Position numbers and translations under genes: made by a program. 64,000 bases of DNA from Bacillus sp. SM2101 (lineage in GTDB: Bacteria; Bacillota; Bacilli; Bacillales; SM2101), in the NCBI RefSeq assembly GCF_018588585.1, contig NZ_JAEUFG010000005.1, forward strand, positions 34,474 through 98,473, in the 5' to 3' direction. Position 1 is the stretch's first letter; every line of letters begins with the position of its first letter. The notes under the pieces were generated by a model that did no database searches, was not told the DNA's origin, and saw only the letters and a program-made list of their open reading frames with translations. Shown one piece after another: positions 27,110-33,658 of the stretch.

Positions 27110-28405
27110 CTAAATAGTTAAGGATAACATTTGTTCCATATCGTCCTGCGCATTATCAATTAATTGGAGGTTGAATGTTTCTTGTAAAACGTTCAGGACT
27201 CCCTCAGAAATAAACTCTGGTGGCTTAGGCCCAATGCGAATATCTTTAATGCCTAAACTAAATAAACCAAGTAAAATTGCTACGGCTTTTTGCTCGAACC
27301 AAGAAAGAACAATACTGATTGGTAAATCATTTACTTCACATTCAAAAGCATCAGCTAAAGCAAGTGCTATTTTTACCGTTGAGCCTGAATTATTACATTG
27401 ACCTAAATCAATATAGCGAGGAATTTCTGTCCCTGGTACCGTGCCATAGTCTACATCATTAAAACGAAACTTCCCACAAGATGTAGTTAAGATAACTGTT
27501 TCTGGTGGCAAAGATGTAGCTAGCTCTCGGTAGTACTCTCCACCTTTTCCTGGAGCATCGCATCCAGCTATAACAAAAAACCTTTTAATTTTGCCATCCT
27601 TAACTGCTTGGATAACTTCAGGTGCCAAGCCTAATACTGTTTCATGATGGAAGCCGGTTACTAATGTTTGTTCTGATTCAATGTTTGCATCTGGTAATTG
27701 GAGTGCTCTATTTATTAAAGGAGTGAAATCATCATTCTCTATTTTTTGAACATTTTCCAAGCCAGCTACTTCATATGAATACATTCGATCTGCATACGTG
27801 CCCTTAATCGGCATTACACAGTTTGTGGTTGCTAAAATAGCACCAGGAAACTTTTCAAATAATCTACGTTGGTCATACCATGCTTTTCCTATATTCCCTT
27901 TTAAATGCTGATATTTTTTTAATTCTGGATAACCATGTGCAGGGAGCATTTCTGAGTGAGTATAAATGTTTATCCCTTTCCCTTTTGTTTGCTCAAGCAA
28001 CTCTTGCAAAGCAAATAAATTATGACCAGTTACTACGATACACTTTCCTTCAATTTTATTTTGAGAAACTGTTATTGGCTGGGGTATACCTAAACGTTCA
28101 GTATGAGCTTTATCAAGTACGTCCATGATACGAACTGCTGCTTGCCCTACCTTCATTGCCATATCAATATGTTCTTCAACATTAAAATTTGAATTCGTTA
28201 ACGTCATATAAAGTGCTTCATGAGTCGTTGCATCAACAAATGGATCGGTATATCCAAGTTGATTAGCATGTGTCCTGTATGCAGCGATGCCCTTTAAACC
28301 AAATACGATTGTATCTTGTAAGCTTGCGATCGTTTCATCCTTTCCACATACACCAACCACTTTACACCCTCCTGATGGAGTTTGTTCACATTGATAACAA
28401 AACAT
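27110..28405 (-). CDS. hcp: Hybrid-cluster protein (hydroxylamine/NO reductase), short class III type
   Basis: A 431-residue protein. The N-terminal cluster motif MFCYQCEQTPSGGC...C is C-x2-C-x7-C-x5-C, typical of [4Fe-4S] (class I/III) Hcp. Hybrid-cluster ligands are visible in TTNCVMPIKG, VIAGCDAPGKGGEYY and TTSCGKFRFND. About 120 residues found after the N-terminus in class I enzymes (about 550 aa) are missing, as in class III. Family role: reduction of NO or hydroxylamine under anaerobic or nitrosative stress. ATG 28405 follows AAAGGGGAGATAG; the upstream extension to 28468 overlaps the predicted promoter. A Crp/Fnr box lies upstream. Confidence 0.92.
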   Translation of the reverse strand: MFCYQCEQTPSGGCKVVGVCGKDETIASLQDTIVFGLKGIAAYRTHANQLGYTDPFVDATTHEALYMTLTNSNFNVEEHIDMAMKVGQAAVRIMDVLDKAHTERLGIPQPITVSQNKIEGKCIVVTGHNLFALQELLEQTKGKGINIYTHSEMLPAHGYPELKKYQHLKGNIGKAWYDQRRLFEKFPGAILATTNCVMPIKGTYADRMYSYEVAGLENVQKIENDDFTPLINRALQLPDANIESEQTLVTGFHHETVLGLAPEVIQAVKDGKIKRFFVIAGCDAPGKGGEYYRELATSLPPETVILTTSCGKFRFNDVDYGTVPGTEIPRYIDLGQCNNSGSTVKIALALADAFECEVNDLPISIVLSWFEQKAVAILLGLFSLGIKDIRIGPKPPEFISEGVLNVLQETFNLQLIDNAQDDMEQMLSLTI

Positions 28406-28442
28406 GTCTATCTCCCCTTTAAAAACGGAATTTTCATGTTTT

Positions 28443-28485
28443 AGCATACATCTTTCGCATACTATCAATTGTGATGTTAATCACT
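28443..28485 (-). promoter_or_regulatory. Crp/Fnr-type operator and promoter of hcp
   Basis: TGTGATGTTAATCACT (28470-28485) is a TGTGA-N6-TCACT dyad with the same half-sites as the box at 11817. On the - strand a TATGCT -10 (28448-28443) places the start near 28436, so the box centre is at about -41.5. Confidence 0.6.
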
Positions 28486-28627
28486 TTTATGCATAATTTA
28501 CAAAATGTTCACATTTATACCATTTTTTCATTACATGACATGAGATACTTTGTGTGTTTTTTTGTGCCCTTTCCGAACGAAGCGCATAAGTTATAGCGAA
28601 TAAACTTTTTTAATTGAGGTGAAAGTT

Positions 28628-29095
28628 GTGAGTTCAGACAATAATAAATTATCTAAAAATCTAGAGAACGAATTCAATGGCTTAATCAAATCGATGAATG
28701 AATTCATTAGTGAAAATCCTTTTAAACGGATATTTGAGTCTCTTGATGACCTACTTAGAGAGCCCCTCTTCATTCAACAAATACCTATACGAACATTTGA
28801 AACAGATAAAGAGTATGTTATTAATGCAGAATTACCTGGTGTTAAGCGAGAGCAAATAAGCCTTGAATTCTTCGAACATTATGTAACGATCTCACTTAAT
28901 AACAGCGAAATAATTGAAGAGACAAATGATAAACAACAAACATACCAAAAAATGCATACATTCCAACAGGCTTCAAGAACCGTTCACGTTCCCTACAAAA
29001 TCCCAGAGCAAAACGTAACGGCAACATTTAGGGACGGCCTACTAGATATACGTATTCCACGCCAACAGCGCAAGCGGATATCCATTCAGGAATAG
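28628..29095 (+). CDS. Small heat shock protein, Hsp20/alpha-crystallin family
   Basis: A 155-residue chaperone-type protein. The N-terminal arm is about 60 residues. The alpha-crystallin domain (about 60-150) contains YVINAELPGVKREQISLEFF and the A-x-x-x-n-G-L motif ATFRDGLLDIRIP. Such proteins hold unfolding proteins without ATP; some Bacillus members (CotM, CotP) are coat proteins, so a spore role is possible. Start GTG 28628 is 5-6 bases after GAGGTGA; a GTG at 28619 overlaps that site. No CIRCE element was seen upstream. Confidence 0.85.
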   Translation: MSSDNNKLSKNLENEFNGLIKSMNEFISENPFKRIFESLDDLLREPLFIQQIPIRTFETDKEYVINAELPGVKREQISLEFFEHYVTISLNNSEIIEETNDKQQTYQKMHTFQQASRTVHVPYKIPEQNVTATFRDGLLDIRIPRQQRKRISIQE

Positions 29096-29104
29096 AACTT
29101 CATT

Positions 29105-29244
29105 AAATGCTCTTTCGTAAACCTTCTTGCTATTAAACAGAATGATGAGTATAAATACAACTCAATAATTCTAAGAGTAGATAAAGTTCCACGAACGCTA
29201 GTGTGTGTATATCAAAGAAGAAGTGAAAAAATCAATACTATATA
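29105..29244 (+). repeat. Dispersed structured repeat, copy K
   Basis: Left end AAATGCTCTTTCGTAAACCT, then TGCTATT and AATGATGAGT. Core CCACGAACGCTAGTGTGTGT. The right end fades into the terminator at 29245. Confidence 0.6.
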
Positions 29245-29283
29245 AAAAAGCAGCGAAGAAAATATTCATTCGCTGCTTTTTAT
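29245..29283. terminator. Bidirectional terminator between hsp20 and the small - strand genes
   Basis: AAAAAGCAGCGAA and TTCGCTGCTTTTT form a 13-bp perfect stem with T tracts on both strands. It serves two convergent transcripts. Confidence 0.85.
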
Positions 29284-29291
29284 GTATTCCA

Positions 29292-29441
29292 TTAGGAATT
29301 TTTGTGAGATTCACTTCCGTATTTCGGATTATTTTCTGGAGTTGAATCATGTTGAATGGACTGCTCATTAGCAAATTCAGTCTCATTCCTATTGTTCGGA
29401 TATTTATTTTGTCTCTTTCGGTTATTGTTTTGATTAGTCAT
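29292..29441 (-). CDS. Short hydrophilic protein with EFA motif (SASP-like)
   Basis: A 49-residue Asn-rich protein, MTNQNNNRKRQNKY..., with NETEFANEQ in the centre, again like the TEFASET motif of gamma-type SASP. There are no cysteines or hydrophobic segments. AGGAGG lies 7 bases before ATG 29441. It follows the 34-residue gene by 11 bp and shares its sigma-G-like promoter, so a forespore role is likely; function is not known. Confidence 0.5.
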   Translation of the reverse strand: MTNQNNNRKRQNKYPNNRNETEFANEQSIQHDSTPENNPKYGSESHKNS

Positions 29442-29452
29442 TCATATTCCTC

Positions 29453-29557
29453 CTAGTTATCGTTTTTATTATTCATTTCCTTTTTAGGACGTTTTTGTGT
29501 AAATTGGTTTCCAAATTCCATGTTTGTTTTTTGTGGTTTATTTTGCTTCTTTGTCAC
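29453..29557 (-). CDS. 34-residue Lys/Asn-rich protein
   Basis: GTG 29557 follows AAAGGAGGAGC. The product MTKKQNKPQKTNMEFGNQF... ends in NNKNDN. It has an MEFGNQF segment vaguely like the EFA motif of its neighbours. It is the first gene of a two-gene unit with 29292-29441. Upstream are a sigma-G-like promoter and a 9-bp perfect leader hairpin (29583-29616). I recognise no named family. Confidence 0.45.
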   Translation of the reverse strand: MTKKQNKPQKTNMEFGNQFTQKRPKKEMNNKNDN

Positions 29558-29620
29558 CTATGCTCCTCCTTTTTCAATTCATTTGGAGCAACGGATTGAC
29601 ATGACCTTTGCTCCAATACA

Positions 29621-29650
29621 TAGTCTGTGACGCATGAAAAAAGATTATAC
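29621..29650 (-). promoter_or_regulatory. sigma-G-like promoter for the two short - strand genes
   Basis: On the - strand GTATA (29650-29646), 18 bases, then CAGACTA (29627-29621), 6 of 7 to CATWMTA. The leader hairpin TTGGAGCAA/TTGCTCCAA follows. Confidence 0.45.
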
Positions 29651-29661
29651 ACCTCATATTT

Positions 29662-29668
29662 CATACTA
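29662..29668 (+). promoter_or_regulatory. sigma-G-like -10 before the csgA unit
   Basis: CATACTA is an exact match to the sigma-G -10 pattern and lies 55 bases before the start at 29723. The -35 is unclear. B. subtilis csgA is known to be sigma-G dependent. Confidence 0.45.
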
Positions 29669-29722
29669 TAAATTACATATTTTTAAAAATTAAAAGCAAG
29701 TTATATGTAGGAGGTGGATGTA

Positions 29723-29905
29723 GTGAATAAAAAGAATGAAAATCCAGAACATATACAAACTGAAACTCATCTAGACCCATCAGAAGAGCCAAGATTAGTA
29801 ATCAAGACAAATCTTGATCCTGAAACGAGTGTTGAGGAAAATCCCTATTATAATGAAAATGTGAAAGATGTTGAAGAGTTTACGGAGTATTTTGATAAAA
29901 CATAA
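29723..29905 (+). CDS. Small acidic protein upstream of csgA
   Basis: A 60-residue, strongly acidic, Pro/Glu-rich protein with two similar TxLDPxxxxRL/ExS segments (ETHLDPSEEPRLVIK and KTNLDPETSVEEN). No domain is recognised. Start GTG 29723 is 8 bases after AGGAGG; a GTG at 29714 overlaps the ribosome site. It ends 17 bp before the csgA start and shares a sigma-G-like -10, so it is probably made in the forespore. Confidence 0.6.
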   Translation: MNKKNENPEHIQTETHLDPSEEPRLVIKTNLDPETSVEENPYYNENVKDVEEFTEYFDKT

Positions 29906-29922
29906 AAGGTGTGTCAAACATT

Positions 29923-30174
29923 ATGGATAAGACATTAAGATATTTACAAGAAACATTATCAAACTATTTAGATAAACACAATATATCGGAACAAATATAT
30001 GAAAAACTTCTTGCAAAAACGTATCGCAGTGAAGGGGATTTTGTTAAAGAATTAAATGAAGAAGAAATATCATTTTTAGATGAGGTTTTACCTGATGAAA
30101 TAATATATGCTTTAGATGAACAAGATTTCAAACGTGTAGAGCAATTGAATGAGGTTTATGAGTTGCTGTATTAG
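29923..30174 (+). CDS. csgA: Sigma-G-dependent spore protein CsgA
   Basis: An 83-residue helical protein, recognised from its pattern LRYLQETLSNYLDKH...LAKTY...EEISFLDEVL...LNEVYELL, which aligns end to end with my memory of B. subtilis CsgA (82 aa), a sporulation-specific SASP-class protein made under sigma-G. Its molecular role is not known. Start ATG 29923 fits the family N-terminus; the preceding AAAGG is 13 bases away, and an upstream GTG at 29911 is too close to it. The second gene of a two- or three-gene unit. Confidence 0.75.
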   Translation: MDKTLRYLQETLSNYLDKHNISEQIYEKLLAKTYRSEGDFVKELNEEEISFLDEVLPDEIIYALDEQDFKRVEQLNEVYELLY

Positions 30175-30217
30175 TAATAATGAGTAGTCAATAATAAAGG
30201 TCATGGGGTGATGAAGC

Positions 30218-30454
30218 TTGACACGTAACAATGATAATTTTATTAATATTAAATTTCAAGATGGTGCTATCGATAAGAATGGGATAAACGGTTGTCAAGT
30301 AGAAGACGTTCTTCCTATCTTAATCAATAAGCTTAAAGCATTTCAAAATGGCGATTTTCACAGCATGGAAAATTCACTAGCCATTTCAAATCTAGAAGCA
30401 GCTAACTATGCTTTACATTGTAGACGTGAAAGAGTTGAATTAGAAAAACATTAG
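30218..30454 (+). CDS. Small protein resembling the phage Acb2/Tad1-type hairpin family
   Basis: A 78-residue helical-hairpin protein. The pattern IKFQDGAIDKNGINGCQVED, followed by LINKLKAFQNGDF and MENSLAISNLEAANYAL, resembles short phage proteins of the form FQxGPIxExGVNGCxxED...RLxxFQ...ENxxAIxxLEEA that I recall under Acb2/Tad1-like hairpin annotations. This is family memory, not a search, and the function in a chromosome is unknown. TTG 30218 follows GGGGTGATG. It is 43 bp after csgA on the same strand, with no prophage genes nearby. Confidence 0.6.
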   Translation: MTRNNDNFINIKFQDGAIDKNGINGCQVEDVLPILINKLKAFQNGDFHSMENSLAISNLEAANYALHCRRERVELEKH

Positions 30455-30461
30455 AGCAGAG

Positions 30462-30530
30462 AGGATGACTTACAGGGCAGAAATTCCCCGAACCAATATA
30501 GCTTCTGCCCATTTAACAAAGAGTCATCCT
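30462..30530 (+). other. Two nested perfect inverted repeats
   Basis: Outer stem AGGATGACT/AGTCATCCT and inner stem GGGCAGAA/TTCTGCCC, separated by short asymmetric loops. There is no T tract, so it is a weak terminator candidate; a structured 3' end or small RNA is possible. Confidence 0.5.
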
Positions 30531-30600
30531 ATCAATTAGCAGTTAACCATTTTCTCAAGGTTCAAACTACGTTCGGAACATTTCTATGCGGCAAAGATGG

Positions 30601-31026
30601 TCATAGATTTATTAATGATGAAAAACCTTTAAAAGCAGAATTAAACTGATTCATCGCCCCCATCATTTGTCCTGCTGTATTCATCATCTTACTATAGTCA
30701 TAAGAACCGTCATCTTTTTTGAAATGATTCATGATAGATCCGAAACCAGGCTGAGGTTGCTGCATATTAGGTTGTTGTAATGGGTATGGTGTTGGATACG
30801 GCTGAAACGTATTTGGTCTTGGTCTTGGCCTTGGCCGAAACGGTGTTACAGGAGCGGCAGGAATTCCTGGTGAAATTGAAAATGGTGCAAATGGTGTCGT
30901 AGGTGGAATTGGACTAGTAGGTTGAAAAGGTACAAAAGGCCCTTGCGAAAATGGTGGTCGTGGAAATGGTGGTCGCCAAACTGGCGGGAATGGGTACCTA
31001 TTGTTTCTTTGATGCATCACACTCAT
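30601..31026 (-). CDS. yppG: YppG-like proline-rich protein
   Basis: A 141-residue protein. The first two thirds are Pro/Phe/Arg-rich and low in complexity; the C-terminus HFKKDDGSYDYSKMMNTAGQ followed by MMGAMNQ matches the conserved end of YppG, a Bacillus-specific protein of unknown function with coat-protein-like composition. ATG 31026 follows GGAGGGAAATAGC. Position in the yppG-yppF-yppE group agrees with B. subtilis, although a signalling locus is inserted between yppG and yppF here. Confidence 0.8.
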   Translation of the reverse strand: MSVMHQRNNRYPFPPVWRPPFPRPPFSQGPFVPFQPTSPIPPTTPFAPFSISPGIPAAPVTPFRPRPRPRPNTFQPYPTPYPLQQPNMQQPQPGFGSIMNHFKKDDGSYDYSKMMNTAGQMMGAMNQFNSAFKGFSSLINL

Positions 31027-31415
31027 TGCTATTTCCCTCCATAGGAATTAATATTGGCCTTAATAATGTATGTCAAAGCAAGATGTGTTGTGCTGAAATT
31101 CGTGTGGAGAAAAGAGCCTCATTTCTGATTCAAGGCTACGAGCCTAAACACAGCTACTTCACAAAATTGAAAGTCCCCACCTGCAAGGGTGGGGATCAAT
31201 GATAAAATAAGTTTATTAGAATAGGTCTGTTTTCGATTAAGTATAATACTAGTAATCATGCGATCTATTTTAAACAATAACAGTCACAATACTCTTTCAT
31301 GTATCTAATTAATTATCGAAAGAAACAATTGGGATGCCAAGTGCCTAACAAAAGCAATAAATTTATGATAAGACCCAATCTACCTTATTTATATTAACTG
31401 CATAATAGCAATATC
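31027..31415. other. Intergenic region with a GC-rich hairpin
   Basis: The notable item is TCCCCACC-TGCAAG-GGTGGGGA at 31174-31195, preceded by AAAG. It resembles a similar hairpin at 48177-48200 and the terminal hairpins of IS200/IS605-type elements, but no transposase or TnpB sequence is present. Confidence 0.4.
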
Positions 31416-32216
31416 TTAATCATTCCAACCATATGCCATCACTTCAATTGTAGCTACTTGATCAGCAAATTCAATCGGAATATCTGGATATAATAATTCA
31501 AATCCTGCTTCATTTCCTGGATTTAAACCAACATCAATATAATCATTTAAAATACCTAATAATGTTCCATCCTCTGCATATAAAGCACCTGCGACACTTA
31601 TACTTTCTTGTTTTTCGTCCTTCGTATTCTTCACTAAGCCTGTTACTCTATATGGGGTCCATTCATCGCCTTTTACCCCTTTAATCGCTGATACTTCCAT
31701 TAAATTAGGATCTTCAGTTGTTTCGTTAAACTCAAAATTATATGTAGTTTCTTTGTATAGACTAGCATCAGTAATACCATCAATAATTGCACTTTCTGAA
31801 ACAAATGCTTTTTCACCAGGTAAAACTACATTTGGTACTGCATATATCCACGTTGCTGTACCTAAAATTCCTCCCTCCTGATCTTTAAAATTCATTTGTG
31901 TTTCACCAATCTTAATAGGTACTTCACCTGTGTTTTCATAAATTGCTGCAGAATGTAACCAAATAGTACCTATTGAATCAACCCAAGCTATACCGTTATC
32001 TTGAACAATTTCCAGACTCACATTTTCTACTTCAGCTTCTTCTTCTTCAACTTCAACTACACTAACTCCAGAAGTTTCTTCAACTTCTTCTGTATTGCTA
32101 TCTTCTGCCGGTGAAGCCGAACCTCCGCTCGCTCCTGATAATTTTTCATCATTAGAACATCCCATAAATAGCAATAATACAGACATGAATACAAGTAAAG
32201 CACTTAACTTCTTCAT
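31416..32216 (-). CDS. Lipoprotein with FxLYD-like domain
   Basis: A 266-residue protein with an n-region MKKLSALLVF, a hydrophobic core and the lipobox LFMGC with the acylated Cys at residue 20. An acidic Ser/Glu linker (about 25-70) precedes beta-rich domains in which WLHSAAIYENTGEVPIKIGE and YRVTGLVKNTKDEKQESISV look like paired FxLYD/DUF-type repeats. It is probably anchored on the outer face of the membrane; role unknown. ATG 32216 follows AGGGGGAA; the in-frame start at 32246 is upstream of that site. Confidence 0.8.
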   Translation of the reverse strand: MKKLSALLVFMSVLLLFMGCSNDEKLSGASGGSASPAEDSNTEEVEETSGVSVVEVEEEEAEVENVSLEIVQDNGIAWVDSIGTIWLHSAAIYENTGEVPIKIGETQMNFKDQEGGILGTATWIYAVPNVVLPGEKAFVSESAIIDGITDASLYKETTYNFEFNETTEDPNLMEVSAIKGVKGDEWTPYRVTGLVKNTKDEKQESISVAGALYAEDGTLLGILNDYIDVGLNPGNEAGFELLYPDIPIEFADQVATIEVMAYGWND

Positions 32217-32351
32217 CAAATTCCCCCTATAATCTCTGTTTGTCATTTCAAAAGGTTGTTACCGCTATGGTTTGTTGTTAATAAGCATGTATATACCTTG
32301 AGTTTCATTGCAGTTTTTTTTTGGATTACTATGCCAACCATATATGTTATA

Positions 32352-32382
32352 AAATAGCAACAAAGTTTACGATAGCAGCCTT
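32352..32382 (-). repeat. Dispersed structured repeat, end fragment L (inverted)
   Basis: AAATAGCAACAAAGTTTACG followed by ATAGCAGCCTT is the reverse complement of the family left end. A decayed partner may lie near 32262. Confidence 0.55.
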
Positions 32383-32493
32383 ACAAAAAGATATTATCAA
32401 ACGATACTTACAATTTTCTTACAAAGAATAAGGGTATTTTGATGTATCACTATGGGAAAATATAACAAATGTAAGTTTGATAAATTAACGGTT

Positions 32494-32541
32494 TAAAAAA
32501 GAAGAGTACTGTTTGATTATTAGATTTCAAACAACACTCTT
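32494..32541 (-). terminator. Intrinsic terminator of the kinase-regulator operon
   Basis: On the - strand AAGAGTGTTGTTTGA pairs with TCAAACAGTACTCTT (small internal mismatch) and is followed by CTTTTTTAAA, 14 bases after the regulator stop. Confidence 0.75.
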
Positions 32542-32554
32542 GGCTCAGTTATAT

Positions 32555-33658
32555 TTAGTTTTGGATGAACTGTTTTACTTCATTTGAAGGCTCAACTCCG
32601 AGCTCTTCCCTTAATAACTTGACATAGTTTTTATAGTATTCTTTTAACCTTTTTTCATAAATAAGGTTGCTAGCATATATATTTAGAAGAAATATAGTCA
32701 TTTCTTCATGCAGAGGGTATAAAGTCAAAAATGTTTTCACAACTTCTTCTGAGCGATTAATATTCCCTTCTTGAATAAAGAAACTTGCTAATTCACGAGT
32801 TAGTTTTTCATACATTCCTGATAGCTCTTCTTCAACCCCTAAAACCCATAAATAATCTTTCATTTCAAATAAATGCCCTTTATATACTTGGAAGGTTCTT
32901 TCACTAATTTTAAGATTATCTTTATTTACCTTGTCATAGTGCACAAAATACGCTTTAAAAGTTAGTAGATCACAATATTCTGCTTCGACATCCAGTATAT
33001 AACCGTCGTTTAAGTTACGAATTTGTAGCTTCATATTATTTTCCTTTAGCACTTTTTTCATTCTAGAAATAGTCGTGTGGAGATTTACAGTTGCATTTTT
33101 CGTCCAAAACATGTCCATCAATTTCCACTTATTGATGACTTGATTTGGATGGACGAGAAAATACGCAAATAGCTCTTCTGTTTTTCTTGTGGGCCATTTA
33201 ACAACTGTTCCACCTTCACCTCTTACTTCAAATTTTCCTAAACATTGTATCGATGTCTTCGTTTTTAAGTCTATTTGTGCAAGTTTTGTTTTGTCCAAAT
33301 GATTTTTTAGTAAACGGGAGGTCACTCTATTAATATCTTCAGAAGTAACAAATTTTACAAGGTAGTCAACTGCATAAACTTTAAATGCGTGAACAGCATA
33401 ATGTTCGTAAGCTGTTGTAAATACAATTTGAATGTCCTTATCAATTTGTACTATTTTTTCTGCCATTTGGATGCCATTCATTTCCGGCATTTCTACATCG
33501 AGAAAAACCACATCAGGTCGAATGTCAGCGAACATTGCCAATGCTTCTATTGGACTTGTAAAGCTTCCAGCAACAGTTAATTGAGGTTGTTGACTTATTA
33601 ATAAATGCATCAAATCTAACGTTGGTTGTTCATCTTCCACAATCATAACTTTAAGCAT
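32555..33658 (-). CDS. Response regulator with SARP/BTAD output domain
   Basis: A 367-residue protein. Receiver domain 1-120 with phospho-acceptor Asp54 in VVFLDVEMPEMNG, Asp8-Glu9 and Lys in the C-terminal part. It is followed by a winged-helix OmpR/SARP-type DNA-binding region (about 135-220, RKTEELFAYFLVHPNQVINK) and a BTAD/TPR-like helical domain (about 230-365). Such regulators are uncommon in Bacillus and often pair with large hybrid kinases. Its start overlaps the kinase stop by one base (TAATG), and its ribosome site GGAGGGG lies inside the kinase gene, so the two are translationally coupled. Confidence 0.88.
   Translation of the reverse strand: MLKVMIVEDEQPTLDLMHLLISQQPQLTVAGSFTSPIEALAMFADIRPDVVFLDVEMPEMNGIQMAEKIVQIDKDIQIVFTTAYEHYAVHAFKVYAVDYLVKFVTSEDINRVTSRLLKNHLDKTKLAQIDLKTKTSIQCLGKFEVRGEGGTVVKWPTRKTEELFAYFLVHPNQVINKWKLMDMFWTKNATVNLHTTISRMKKVLKENNMKLQIRNLNDGYILDVEAEYCDLLTFKAYFVHYDKVNKDNLKISERTFQVYKGHLFEMKDYLWVLGVEEELSGMYEKLTRELASFFIQEGNINRSEEVVKTFLTLYPLHEEMTIFLLNIYASNLIYEKRLKEYYKNYVKLLREELGVEPSNEVKQFIQN

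Noticed and set aside
28500..28627. Possible CIRCE or CtsR operator before the Hsp20 gene
   Set aside because: No TTAGCACTC-N9-GAGTGCTAA dyad and no GGTCAAANANNTC repeat was seen.
30951..31202. An 83-codon + strand ORF reaching the GC-rich hairpin, first considered as the tail of a transposase or TnpB
   Set aside because: It is antisense to yppG for its first third and shows no TnpB zinc-finger or RuvC motif.
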